Assembly: GCA_031363055.1 (NCBI GenBank)
Contig: JANLTP010000248.1
Location: 25,015 to 89,014, forward strand
Direction: 5' to 3'
DNA from: JANLTP01 sp031363055
Lineage (GTDB): Bacteria; Pseudomonadota; Gammaproteobacteria; Burkholderiales; Burkholderiaceae_E
DNA length: 64,000 bases
Numbering within the stretch: position 1 is the first letter of the stretch; each line of letters begins with the position of its first letter. Both the position numbers and the translations under genes were made by a program. The notes under the pieces are model-generated. The model made no database searches. It had not been told where the DNA came from and worked only from the letters and a program-made list of their open reading frames with translations. This document shows positions 42,847-53,700 of the stretch, one piece after another.

Positions 42847-45800
42847 ATGACCCTGAATCTCAAGGCCTTGCATGCCTTGCGTTTTGGCGTACTGGTCTGG
42901 CTGTTCGCCTTTCTGGCCTGGTTCGCCTCGACCACGGCCTGGGCGGCGCCTGCGGCCGGCACGCAGATCAACAATCGCGCCCGAGCGACATTCACCGACA
43001 CGACGACCGGACTAGCCGTCCTGCTCGATTCGAACATCGTCACTGCCGTCGTTGCGCAGCTCGGGGCCTTTCAACTGTCGAGTCCGCAAGCCAAGGTCAC
43101 TGCGGCCGGGGCCAGCTTGCGCCTGCCACATTCGCTGACCAATACCGGCAACGGCGCCGACAGCTTCAGTCTGTCGCTCGACGATACCTTTGCCGGCAGC
43201 TTTGCGTTCACAGCCGTACAAATCTTTGCGGATGCCAATAGCGACGGTGTACCGGACAGCACGGTACCGATCAGCAGTACGCCGTCGCTGGCGCCCGGCC
43301 AGGGATTTAATTTCATTGTCGTCGCGCAGATTCCGACCTCCGCCTCGCTGGGCCAACAAGATCGCGTGACCGTGCTTGCGCAATCGAGTTTGGGCGGTGT
43401 ACCGGTGCAATCGAATCAGGACATCGTGACGATCACGAATAACGCGGTCATCAGTGTTACCAAATCCTTTTCACTGACGACCGGTCCGTCTCCGCAAGCG
43501 GGGCTGGTGGTGACACTGGCCTACAGCAACACTGGCAATAACACCGCCAGCAACGTTGTCCTCAACGATACGATTGGCGGCGTCAGCGCCAGCCCCGCCT
43601 ACAACAGCACGGGCTTGAGTTATGTGGCGGGCAGCGCTCGCTGGCAGGCCCAGGTGTTGTCGGACGGACCCGGTGGTGATCCGGCCGGCATCAACTTTAC
43701 GGCGAGTACCGTGGCCGGCGTCACCAGCGTCGTTGCCAACATCAATGCAGTACCGCCTAGCTCCACCGGGCAACTAAGTTTTGTGGTCGATGTGAAGCCC
43801 GGGTTGGTGCCCGGCATCGCGGCCACCAGCAACGCAGCGGCGCTGAACTATTTCGATGGCACCGTGACGCAATCGGCCGTCAGCAACAACACCGCCTATT
43901 ACCGGGTGCTCGGCGCAGGCCCCGATCTGGTGTTGACCAAATCGCACCCGAGCGACTTCACGGTTGGCGCGAACGGCGTATTCACCTTGCGCGTCAGCAA
44001 CTCCGGTTCCGGGCCAACCAGCGCGCCGATTGTCGTTACCGACACCATGCCGGCCGGCTTGCAGGTCGTGAGCAGTGCCTTGCCAGCGGGCGGTGCGGCT
44101 GGTTGGAGCTGCACCCTGTCGGGGCAAATCGTATCGTGTACCAGTGCGGTGTTGCTGGCGGCGGGCCAAGCGCATCCCAATCCGTTGTTGCTGACGGTGA
44201 TGCCGACGGTGGCATCGGGCAATACGCCGCTGATCAATGGCGCCACGGTTAGCGGTGGTGGCGAGTCGACGGCTAACGTCGGTAACAACGGCGTCAACGA
44301 TGCCGTCAACGTGCTGGCCAGTGCCTCGATTTCGGGGCGCGCCTGGTATGACCTGAATCACAATCGGCGTCTTGATGGCGAGCCGAGCGCCCCGGGTATC
44401 GTGGTCGAGCTTCGCGATGCCAGCAACTTCGTCGTGGCGCAAACGTTCACCGATGTCAACGGGCAATATTCATTCACACGACTGCAGCCCGGCAGCGGTT
44501 ACCGAATTCTGTTTCGTGCGCCGGGCGGCTCGCAACCCCTGGTTGGATGGCCGGTCAATGGCGAACAGGGCATTACCAGTCCCAGCTCGAATGCGGTACT
44601 TCGCAGCGGTATCCTAGAAGGCCTGACCTTGGCGCCCGGCGCCAATGTGCTCGAACAAAGTTTGCCGCTCGATCCGTCCGGTGTGGTGTATGACGCCGCT
44701 ACCCGCGCCCCGATTGCCGGCGCCGTGATGGCGTTTAGCGGTCCGGCCGGATTTGACGCGGCGCTCCACCTGGTCGGCGGCGTGCCCAACTTGACTCAGA
44801 CGACCGGTGTACTGGGCTACTACCAATTCCTGTTATTGCCGGGCGCCCCGAGCGGCATTTACAGCCTCGCGGTGACCGCGCCATCGGGTTATCGCAATGG
44901 ACTGGCGGCCAGTTTGCCGAAATCGGCATCGATTGATTGCGGTGTCGAGTCTTGTCTGGATCCGACCGGTCTCGCGCCCGCTGGTGGAACGTACTCGGTG
45001 CAACCAGCGAATCTGTCCGGCCCGCCGCCTCTGGGTCAGGACACGACCTATTTCGTGAACTTCAATCTCGACGTGAGCGTCGATCCGAACGTCGTCAACA
45101 ACCATATCCCGCTTGACCCCTTGAGTGCTGCCTTGCCGGGATTGCTGGTCGAGAAGGCCAGTGGCCGGGCGTTTGCCGAAATCGGCGAGATGGTGCCCTA
45201 CACCGTGCGCATTCGTAATGCCGGAGGAAGTACATTTCCCGACATTGAACTCGTCGATGTCTTGCCGGCCGGTTTTCGTTTGGTCCCCGGCAGCGCGCGC
45301 CTGGGACTGTTGAATCTGCCGGATCCGGTAGTCGGTAACAATGGCAGCGCACTTCGGTTTCGCGGCCTGGGCAATTTGCCGGCCGACGGCCTGCTGACAT
45401 TGACCTATGTCGTGCGAGTTGGGGTCGCTGCCAGCTTGGGCGATGGCATCAATCGGGCGCAAGCCTTCAGTGCCAATAGCGGCTCGAATATCGCCACGGC
45501 CAAGGTCAAAATCAATGGTGGCGTGTTCTCGGATCGCGGCATCATCCTGGGCAAAATCTTCGTCGACTGTAATCACAATCGGCAGCAGGATCCGGAAGAA
45601 ATGGGTATTCCCGGTGTCCGGATTTTCCTGCAGGACGGCTCCTATGTGGTCAGCGATAGCGAAGGCAAATACAGCTTCGCTGGTTTGCCCGCACGCACCC
45701 AGGTGCTCAAAGTGGATCGAACGACCTTACCCTTGGGTGCCAAGCTGGCGTCGATCTCGAATCGGCATGCACTTGATGGCGGCAGCCGTTTTGTAGATTT

Positions 45801-48800
45801 GAAAAATGGTGAGTTGCATCGCGCCGATTTCGCCGAATTCAGTTGTACGGCAGAGGTCATGCAACAGCTCAAATCGCGACGCGCCAAGGGGGAGGTATTC
45901 AGCATCGAGTCCGAGCGCCTGCTCGCCTTCCGTCTTGACCCGGACGGCCGACCGGTTGCCCCGGCAGATCCTCGCGTGTTGCCAGCCAGCGGTATTGTCG
46001 GTTTGACACCCGGTGTTCAGGTGGGCGTGCCCAGCTCCGCGTCGGCACCTTCGACGGTGGCACCGAGCGTCTCTGTGCCGGGTCAGGCGGCGGCGTCGGT
46101 GGTGGCCCAGCAGGGCGCGTTGCCGTCGTCGAATCTGAGCGGGTTCGGGCTGTCTGGCGGCGAGGAAGGCCGCTCCGGTGGTGCCGGCATAGCACTCAAG
46201 CCGCTCGGTGCCAGTTCGGTACTGCCGGTGACTACCGCCGGCGCTCTGGAATTGCTCTTGAGTGACGTTGACAACAGTCTCGGGTTTCTCGACTTCAAGG
46301 ATGGCGACACGCTGCCCTTTACGCAGACCAACGTCCGTGTCAAGGCCACCCTGGGAACCACGGTGCTGCTGAAAATCAATGGCCAGGAGATTGGCGCTGA
46401 TCAGGTCGGTACAAAATCTGAAATCGCTGCCCGCAAATTGCAGTATCGCGAATATGTCGGCCTGACTCTGAAGCCCGGCAACAACGAGTTGCTGCTGATT
46501 CAATCCGACTCGTTTGGCAATGAACGCGGACGTACCCTGGTCAACCTGATTGCGCCTGACCAACTCGGTCGCATCGAGATATTGACGCCGAAACTCGGTG
46601 GCATTGCCGACGGCCGAAGCCTGGTGACGATCCAGGTTCGACTGACCGATCACAAGGGCGTACCGGTCACCGTGCGCACGCCGTTGACCCTCGAGGCCAG
46701 CGCCGGTCGCTGGAAGGTGATCGATCGCGATCCAGGTGAGCCGGGTATCCAAACGTTCATCGCAGGCGGCCATGCCGAGTTTGAATTGCAGGCGCCGCTT
46801 GACCCGCTTGACGCGGTGATCCGCGTCAGCAGCGGCATTCTGAAGGACGAGAAAAGAATGCCGTTTTTACCCGAGCTGCGGCCGTTGATCGGGGTCGGGG
46901 TGATTGAGGGCATTATCAATGCACGCAGCTTCAGTGCTGCCCGTCTGCAACAGGCACGCGCACGCGATGGCTTCGAGCAGGAGTTGAATCGCGTCTCCCG
47001 TGAATCGAATGATCAGCGCAACAGTGCGGCCGCGCGCAGTGCCTTCTTTCTAAAAGGCAAGGTCCAGGGCGAATACCTGCTGACGTTGTCCTATGACTCG
47101 GACAAGGATGTTCGCGAGCGCCTGTTTCGGGATATTTCACCGAATGAGTTCTATCCGGTCTACGGCGATTCGGCAATCCGTGGCTTCGATGCGCAATCGA
47201 CCAGCCGGCTTTATGTGCGCGTCGACAAGAATAAATCGTACCTGCTCTGGGGCGACTTCACCACCGCGACCTTGAATCCGACGCAACGCCTGACGCAGTA
47301 TCAGCGTTCGCTGACCGGCCTCAAACATCACCTCGAAACTGACGATTTGCGGATCGACAGTTTTGCGTCGCGTGACAGCACGCGGCAGGTGATTCGTGAA
47401 GTCCCGGCCAACGGTACGTCGGGGCCGTTTGAATTGGCGCTCGGTGAAACGCTGGTCAACAGCGAACGGGTTGAGTTGATTACGCGCGACCGCAACCAGC
47501 CTGGCGTCATTATTCGAACCGTGCCGCTGGTCCGGTTCAGTGACTATGAGTTCGAGCCGCTGACGAGCCGACTGCTCATGCGCCAACCGGTCGCCAGCGT
47601 CGATCCGTTTCTGAATCCGATCTCGATCCGAATGACTGCGGAGGTCGATCAGGGCGGCGAAACCTTCTGGGTCTATGGCGCTAACGGCCAAGCGCGTGTG
47701 GCCGAAGGTCTATGGGTAGGCGGTACCTATATTCGAAACGGCAACCCGATTCCGGAAAGCTTCTCACGGCTGACCGGCGCCAATGTTCGTTACGAAGTCA
47801 CGCCCAAGTCGGTGATCACCGCCGAGCTGGCCAATACCTTGACCCTCGATGGGCGGCGCGGTAACGCTGAACGGATTGAATGGCAACATGAATCGGCAAC
47901 GGTGCGGATGCGTGCCTGGGCGGGCCGCGCCAATGTCGGCTTCGACAACCCGGCCTCGACCCTGAACAAGGGCCGTGAGGAAGCCGGTGCCCGTGCCGAA
48001 TATTTGTTGCGCCCAGGCACCGTCATCGCGGCCGAGGGTTTGCATTCGCGCGACATCGTCAGCGGTGCGGCGCGTGAAGGGGTGTTGCTGAATGTCGAAC
48101 AGGCCGTGACCGATCGCAGCAAGATCGAGCTCGGCATACGGCGGGTCACCGAACATGTGGTGACGCCGCTGGCCGGTGCGCCTGCCGATACCGAAATCAA
48201 CAGCGTTCGTGCCAAGGGCTCAAGCCAGATACCAGGCGTCGCCGGTGCCACGGCCTACGGCGAATACGAGCAGGACATAAAAGACTTGCACAAAAAGCTG
48301 GTCGCCGTCGGCGGCGAGTATCAATTCGCCACCCGAGGCAAGCTCTACGCGCGGCATGAATTTGTATCGAGCCTGCAAGGCGCGTTTGCACTGAACGGTA
48401 CGCTGCGACAAAACACGACGGTGTTCGGCATCGCGACCGATTATATGAATAACGGCACCTTGTTCTCCGAGTATCGCGGCCGCGATTCGCTCGGCCAGAG
48501 AACCACCGAGGCTGCCGTCGGTTTGAAGAATTTTTTCATGTTGACCGAGGGTCTTCGACTGAACACCAATGTCGAGCGCATCACGCCGTTATCGGGGTCG
48601 ACGGCGCAAGAGTCATTGGCGCTTGCCGGTGGTCTTGACTATACCGCCAGTGAATTGTGGAAAGGCAGCACACGGCTTGAGTTTCGGGACAGCCAGACCA
48701 GCCGTTCCTGGTTGCAGACGGCGGGTGTAGCCATGAAGCTTGATCGCAACTGGACTGCGCTGGGCAAGCACATTCTGAATACGATTCACACCAAGGACCA

Positions 48801-49383
48801 AGCCGGTAGCATCGAGAGCGACCGCCGTTTGCAGCGTACTCAACTCGGTCTGGCGTATCGCGAAACCGACCGCAATCGCTGGAATGGTCTGACCATGGTC
48901 GAGAAAAAAGTTGAGCGCGACGATGCGCTGAGCGCCATCACCAATCAACGTGACGTCTCCATTCTCTCGACGCATGTCAATTATCAGCCTTCGAGAACCT
49001 GGGTGCTAACCGGTCGTTATGCCAGCAAGTGGGTCAGCGAAGCGGTAACCGGAGTGACTGGAAATTCATTCGCACAATTACTCAGCGCGCGAGCGTCCTG
49101 GGACTTTACCGAACGCTGGGATGCCAGCGTGGTGAGCTCGCTTCTGGCCGATCGAGCGAGCGGCTCGCGACGACGAGGATTGGGGCTGGAATTAGGCTAC
49201 TTGATGCAAGACAACCTCTGGTTGTCTTTTGGCTTTAATGTATTCGGCTATCGCGATCGTGATCTGGCCACTGCCGAGCCCACCGATCGAGGTCTCTTCC
49301 TGCGCCTGCGCTTCAAATTTGACGAAGATCTGTTCGGTCGACCGGGTGCCAACCAGCCCCGTACTGAACCCTCTATCCGGTGA
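42847..49383 (+). CDS. Giant DUF11/SdrD-B protein with C-terminal outer-membrane beta-barrel
   Basis: About 2178 residues from ATG 42847 (GTG 42811 is in frame; neither has a clear ribosome site). After a signal peptide ending AWAA comes PAAGTQINNRARATFTD, matching the previous gene. DUF11 domains lie near nt 43120-43900, 43921-44250 and 45142-45480; SdrD-B/Cna-B-like modules ISGRAWYDLNHNRRLDG (44329) and LGKIFVDCNHNRQQDPEE (45550). An Ala/Ser/Pro-rich linker (45960-46190) and Ig-like modules precede a strand-rich region from about 47040 to the end (aromatic-girdle strands such as YLLWGDFTTATL and LFLRLRFKF), read as an outer-membrane barrel. It probably anchors the locus at the cell surface. 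Confidence 0.8.
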   Translation: MTLNLKALHALRFGVLVWLFAFLAWFASTTAWAAPAAGTQINNRARATFTDTTTGLAVLLDSNIVTAVVAQLGAFQLSSPQAKVTAAGASLRLPHSLTNTGNGADSFSLSLDDTFAGSFAFTAVQIFADANSDGVPDSTVPISSTPSLAPGQGFNFIVVAQIPTSASLGQQDRVTVLAQSSLGGVPVQSNQDIVTITNNAVISVTKSFSLTTGPSPQAGLVVTLAYSNTGNNTASNVVLNDTIGGVSASPAYNSTGLSYVAGSARWQAQVLSDGPGGDPAGINFTASTVAGVTSVVANINAVPPSSTGQLSFVVDVKPGLVPGIAATSNAAALNYFDGTVTQSAVSNNTAYYRVLGAGPDLVLTKSHPSDFTVGANGVFTLRVSNSGSGPTSAPIVVTDTMPAGLQVVSSALPAGGAAGWSCTLSGQIVSCTSAVLLAAGQAHPNPLLLTVMPTVASGNTPLINGATVSGGGESTANVGNNGVNDAVNVLASASISGRAWYDLNHNRRLDGEPSAPGIVVELRDASNFVVAQTFTDVNGQYSFTRLQPGSGYRILFRAPGGSQPLVGWPVNGEQGITSPSSNAVLRSGILEGLTLAPGANVLEQSLPLDPSGVVYDAATRAPIAGAVMAFSGPAGFDAALHLVGGVPNLTQTTGVLGYYQFLLLPGAPSGIYSLAVTAPSGYRNGLAASLPKSASIDCGVESCLDPTGLAPAGGTYSVQPANLSGPPPLGQDTTYFVNFNLDVSVDPNVVNNHIPLDPLSAALPGLLVEKASGRAFAEIGEMVPYTVRIRNAGGSTFPDIELVDVLPAGFRLVPGSARLGLLNLPDPVVGNNGSALRFRGLGNLPADGLLTLTYVVRVGVAASLGDGINRAQAFSANSGSNIATAKVKINGGVFSDRGIILGKIFVDCNHNRQQDPEEMGIPGVRIFLQDGSYVVSDSEGKYSFAGLPARTQVLKVDRTTLPLGAKLASISNRHALDGGSRFVDLKNGELHRADFAEFSCTAEVMQQLKSRRAKGEVFSIESERLLAFRLDPDGRPVAPADPRVLPASGIVGLTPGVQVGVPSSASAPSTVAPSVSVPGQAAASVVAQQGALPSSNLSGFGLSGGEEGRSGGAGIALKPLGASSVLPVTTAGALELLLSDVDNSLGFLDFKDGDTLPFTQTNVRVKATLGTTVLLKINGQEIGADQVGTKSEIAARKLQYREYVGLTLKPGNNELLLIQSDSFGNERGRTLVNLIAPDQLGRIEILTPKLGGIADGRSLVTIQVRLTDHKGVPVTVRTPLTLEASAGRWKVIDRDPGEPGIQTFIAGGHAEFELQAPLDPLDAVIRVSSGILKDEKRMPFLPELRPLIGVGVIEGIINARSFSAARLQQARARDGFEQELNRVSRESNDQRNSAAARSAFFLKGKVQGEYLLTLSYDSDKDVRERLFRDISPNEFYPVYGDSAIRGFDAQSTSRLYVRVDKNKSYLLWGDFTTATLNPTQRLTQYQRSLTGLKHHLETDDLRIDSFASRDSTRQVIREVPANGTSGPFELALGETLVNSERVELITRDRNQPGVIIRTVPLVRFSDYEFEPLTSRLLMRQPVASVDPFLNPISIRMTAEVDQGGETFWVYGANGQARVAEGLWVGGTYIRNGNPIPESFSRLTGANVRYEVTPKSVITAELANTLTLDGRRGNAERIEWQHESATVRMRAWAGRANVGFDNPASTLNKGREEAGARAEYLLRPGTVIAAEGLHSRDIVSGAAREGVLLNVEQAVTDRSKIELGIRRVTEHVVTPLAGAPADTEINSVRAKGSSQIPGVAGATAYGEYEQDIKDLHKKLVAVGGEYQFATRGKLYARHEFVSSLQGAFALNGTLRQNTTVFGIATDYMNNGTLFSEYRGRDSLGQRTTEAAVGLKNFFMLTEGLRLNTNVERITPLSGSTAQESLALAGGLDYTASELWKGSTRLEFRDSQTSRSWLQTAGVAMKLDRNWTALGKHILNTIHTKDQAGSIESDRRLQRTQLGLAYRETDRNRWNGLTMVEKKVERDDALSAITNQRDVSILSTHVNYQPSRTWVLTGRYASKWVSEAVTGVTGNSFAQLLSARASWDFTERWDASVVSSLLADRASGSRRRGLGLELGYLMQDNLWLSFGFNVFGYRDRDLATAEPTDRGLFLRLRFKFDEDLFGRPGANQPRTEPSIR

Positions 49384-49388
49384 GCTCC

Positions 49389-50657
49389 ATGATCAATAAA
49401 AAATCCCCTTTGGTTACGCTCGTTCACAAGCTGCCGGGTGTCGTGCTTCAAGGGCTAATGTGCAGGTCCTTCGGTATGCGTTCAAGTGCTCTGCTGATCG
49501 CGATGTTTCTTTCGGCCTGCGCGCATGAACCTGGCACCAACACTTCGCCGACGGTTAAAGCCCGCGAAGAACTGCCCAGCGCGGGTCGGCCGCAAATCCG
49601 CATCAGCGACGGTGTCATCAAGGCGGACCAACGATTCATCAGCGATCTCGAGAAGCGTCTGGCCGACCTGAACGCCGCCGGCGTTCCAGCGCGCAACTAT
49701 CACCTGAGCAAGGCGGTCGCATGGCTTGATTTTGCCACCGAGGAGTACTCCGACAATGACCGTGGCGGCGTAGTTGAGGAGGCGCTTGCGCAGAGTGTTC
49801 GATTGATCCGCGGCCTGGAGTCGAAGAGCAAGAGCCTGCCGATGGAGACTGAAATCATCAAAGGGAGTCGTCGGATTCGTGACGATCTCTGGTCGCGCGC
49901 GATCGGCTTGAAGCAGCATGCCGAGTTTGCTTGTGTCGCTGACCGGATTGCCCGTCTCGAAGTGCAGTTGGTCTGGGCCGGGCATGAAGACATCGAAGGC
50001 GGCTGGCGCCACGCCAAACCCTATATCGAGATCGCTGAGGACCTGGCCAATCAAATCGAATGGTCGCTCGAAAGCTGTCCGAAGCCGCCCGCTCGATCAG
50101 CGGAGGTAAGAGTCGAAAAGCTGGCAGACGACAAGAAGGCAGACGACATGCAGGCTGATGGCAAGGAGGCAACGCAAAAGCGCTCATCCGAGAAGTCGAC
50201 GAGCCGATCGGGGTCGTTGGCCCTCGCGCCGGCTGGTCCGGCCAACGCGCCGACCCGAATCACCCTCGCGGCCGATACGCTGTTCCGTTTCAACGGCGCG
50301 GCGCAGGCCGACATTCAGGCTGCGGCCCTGCAGCAGCTCGAGGCGCTGATCCTGCAACTCAAGGGGATGGGCGAAGTCCATCAGATCCTGATTACCGGAC
50401 ACAGCGATCGTCTGGGCGACGCTGCTTACAACCTGAAATTATCGCAAGTACGCGCCAACACCTTGCGTGAGCTGTTCGTCGATCGCGGCTTCAACTCAGA
50501 GCGCGTGCAGGCGGCGGGTGCGGGCGAGAGTGAACCGCTGGTGACCTGCACCGGCGATCGCGCGCAGCCGGTGCTGATTGATTGCTTGCAAGCGAACCGG
50601 CGGGTCGAGATCCGCATTTTCGCGACGCCGGCACCGGCATCGTCACCGATTCGCTAA
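49389..50657 (+). CDS. OmpA-family peptidoglycan-binding lipoprotein
   Basis: About 422 residues from ATG 49389; a lipoprotein signal with lipobox LSAC|A reads best from internal ATG 49476, so the true start may be there. A central helical part is followed by a Lys/Asp repeat linker and a C-terminal OmpA domain: ADTLFRFNG, ILITGHSDRLGDAAYNLKLSQVRANTLRELF and LQANRRVEIRI, with the Asp and Arg that bind diaminopimelate. It tethers outer membrane to peptidoglycan. Its stop-start spacing to the barrel gene (GTGAGC overlap region) suggests co-expression with the giant protein. Confidence 0.88.
   Translation: MINKKSPLVTLVHKLPGVVLQGLMCRSFGMRSSALLIAMFLSACAHEPGTNTSPTVKAREELPSAGRPQIRISDGVIKADQRFISDLEKRLADLNAAGVPARNYHLSKAVAWLDFATEEYSDNDRGGVVEEALAQSVRLIRGLESKSKSLPMETEIIKGSRRIRDDLWSRAIGLKQHAEFACVADRIARLEVQLVWAGHEDIEGGWRHAKPYIEIAEDLANQIEWSLESCPKPPARSAEVRVEKLADDKKADDMQADGKEATQKRSSEKSTSRSGSLALAPAGPANAPTRITLAADTLFRFNGAAQADIQAAALQQLEALILQLKGMGEVHQILITGHSDRLGDAAYNLKLSQVRANTLRELFVDRGFNSERVQAAGAGESEPLVTCTGDRAQPVLIDCLQANRRVEIRIFATPAPASSPIR
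50124..50168 (+). repeat. 15-bp in-frame repeat (three copies) in the OmpA-like gene
   Basis: GCAGACGACAAGAAG, GCAGACGACATGCAG and GCTGATGGCAAGGAG encode ADDKK-ADDMQ-ADGKE in the linker before the OmpA domain. Confidence 0.85.
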
Positions 50658-50712
50658 GCAACCCAACCGACAACGCGTCCACGCCGAGCCCACTTAATCA
50701 CAAACATCAACG

Positions 50713-53700
50713 ATGAATATCCTGCCGATCAACAGCACACCTGAGCTCAAGCGCCAGAAGCATGCGATCATCGCGCGACTTCGTGCCGGGCTCGCGCTGT
50801 TGCTGCTGGTGCTCGGTCTGGCGCCGCAAACCGCGCAGGCGGTGTACGTGAATCGTTACTCGATCACGACCAACGGGGCGATCACGTTCACTGGCAATAC
50901 CCTCGGCCTGGATGGCAATGGATCGACCGTCGGAACGCCCGGTACCAGTGGCTCGATCGGTGCGTTCACAACCACCAATACCGGCGTGCAGACGGGCACC
51001 TATCCGGCCGGAACCACCGCCAACTGGGCGCTCAACAGTTCGATGGCGAACTTGACGATACCGGGTGGCAGTACGGTCCTCTATGCCGAATTGATCTGGG
51101 GTGGATCCTACGCTTATGGTGGCGCGGACATATCAGCGTCGATCGGCAATGCGATCACGTTTACGACTCCTTCGGGCACCTACTCGGTAGCACCGACGGG
51201 CGCGACCTCGCAGACCCTGGGCGTGGCCGGCGCTGGTGGAACCTGTGCGACCGCGCCGTGTCGTTATGTGCGTTCGGCCAACGTGACCGGACTGGTTCAA
51301 TTGGGTGGCGCTGGCGCCTATGTCGTCGGTGGCGTGCCGGCGACCGCCAATGCCGAGGCCAATAACAACGTGGCCGGCTGGACGCTCGCCGTGGTCTATG
51401 GCAATGCCGGTTTGCCGCCGCGCAACATGAATGTCTTCGTAGGCGCCGAGGCCGGCGGCAACGCGCCGACCGGTGTCAGTGGTTTTTGCACCAACTTGGT
51501 GGGCTCGGTGAAGGGGCGATTACTGGTCAGCGCGATGGAAGGCGATGCGTCAATCAGCGGCGACCAGATGCGCTTCGGTCCGACCACCGGATCAATGGTG
51601 ACGTTGTCGGGTCCGAACAATGCGAACGGCAATTTTTTTGGCGGCCAGCTCAATGGCGATCTCGGATCTCTGGACACCAGTGGCACCTTCGGTAGCACTA
51701 ATCATAATCCGCTCGCCAGCGCGACCACGAGCGGCGCGCGACAAGGTTATGACATTACCAACGTCGATGTCTCATCGGCGATGTCGAACAATCAAACCGC
51801 CGCCGTCGCACAGGGCACGACCACGACTGACCAGTACACGATCAATGCGCTGGCCATTCAGATTGATGTCGGCTCGCCGAAGTTTCCGCTAACGGTGAAG
51901 ACCGCCAATCGAACCGTGACTGCGGTCGGCGATATCGTGACCTACACCATAACGCTTGATAACACCCTCGGTACCGCCAATGCCACCAACGTCAACTTTA
52001 CCGATGTGATTCCGCCGGGGATGAGTTTTCGAAGCGGCACCGTACTGGTCAACAGCGTGGCGCAGCCGAGCTTTAATCCGGTGACTGGCTTCAGTATGGG
52101 CACCATCAATGCAGGGTCGGTTGGCACGGTCAGCTTTCAGGCCAATGTCGATGCCCTGCCGGCGTCTCCAGCGCCGGCTCAGTTCGTCAATAGGGCTCGC
52201 TGGACCTACGACTTCATCAGTTGCGCGGGCTTTCCGGTCGAGCGCGGTTCGGTGGAGACCAATGCCAATACCTTGCCGGCGGTGCGACTCGCACCGACCA
52301 AGACCGTTTCGCCGACCGGCGCAGTGGGCATTGGCACCACTCTGACTTACACGATTACTGTACCGAACACCGGCGCGACCAACTCGGGCGGCACCACTTT
52401 GACGGATGCCATACCGGCAGGCACGAGTTATGTCGCGGGTAGTACCACCTTGAACGGCGCGGTGGTACCGGACAGCGCAGGCGCAATGCCATTCGCGTCC
52501 GGCGCGGCCATCAATTCACCGACCCGTGCCGCTGGGGTCATCGCCACGGGCGAAACAGCGACGATCGTCTTTCGCGTCACCGTCAATGCGGGCGCCCCCG
52601 CCGTCATCACGAACTCGGCGGCGATTGATCCGGACGGCGCTGGGCCGGCTGGCGCAATTATCGTTGCCGCCACCAATACACCGCTGACGCCACCGGTTGC
52701 AGTGAAATCGTTCGCGCCCGGCACGGTCAGCCTCGGGCAGGCATCGACCTTGACCATTCAGCTCAGCAATGCCAACGCAACGGCGCTGTCGGTGGTGGCC
52801 CTGTCAGATACCTTGCCGGCGGGTCTTGTCATCGCCAATCCGGCCAACGCGCTTACCAACTGCGGTGCGGGCTCAGCGCTGGCGACGCCGGCCGGCATTA
52901 CGCTCGGGCTGTCGAACGGCTCGGTGCCTGCCAGCGGCAGTTGCACGATCAGTGCTTCGGTCGTAGGTACCGCAGCGGGCAACTTCCTGAATACCATTCC
53001 CGCAAGTGCGGTCTCGTCCTTGAATGCCGGCTCGAGTACCGCACCGACCAATGCAACATTGCGAGTGTTACAGGGGCCGAGCTTGAGCAAGGCCTTCTCG
53101 CCGGCAACGATTGCGCCTGGTGGCGTATCAACCTTGACCATCACCTTGACGAATCCGACGGCCAGTGCGCTGACTGCCGCCGGCTTCACGGATAACCTGC
53201 CGCCCGGCGTATTGGTCGCAGCGACGCCAGCGGCCAGCACTACCTGTGGGGGCGGCTTGAGTGCTAACCCCAACGCGATCAGCATCAGTCTGTCGGCGGC
53301 TTCCATTCCGGCGGCCAATGTTTGCACCGTGCAGGTCAACGTGAGCGCAGCAGCGGTGGGTATTTACTCAAATATCTTGCCGCCCGCCTCGTTGAGCACG
53401 AGTGGTGGCGGCAATGTCAATCCGGCCGAGGCCGACCTGACCGTATCGGCACCGCTGATCAGCAAATCGTTTGCGCCGAATCCGGTCGGCGCCAATGTCA
53501 ATTCGGTTTTGACTATTACGCTAACCAACCCGACCAACACGCTGATTACCGGCGCCACCTTCACAGATCTGTTTCCGAGTACGCCCGGCGCCATGACGCT
53601 GACCAACACGACGACCTCCAATACCTGCGGCGGCGCACTGACCAGCAACACCGGTTCTGCGCTGGCAGTCGGCTCAGCGGGCATCAGGCTGACTAGTGGC

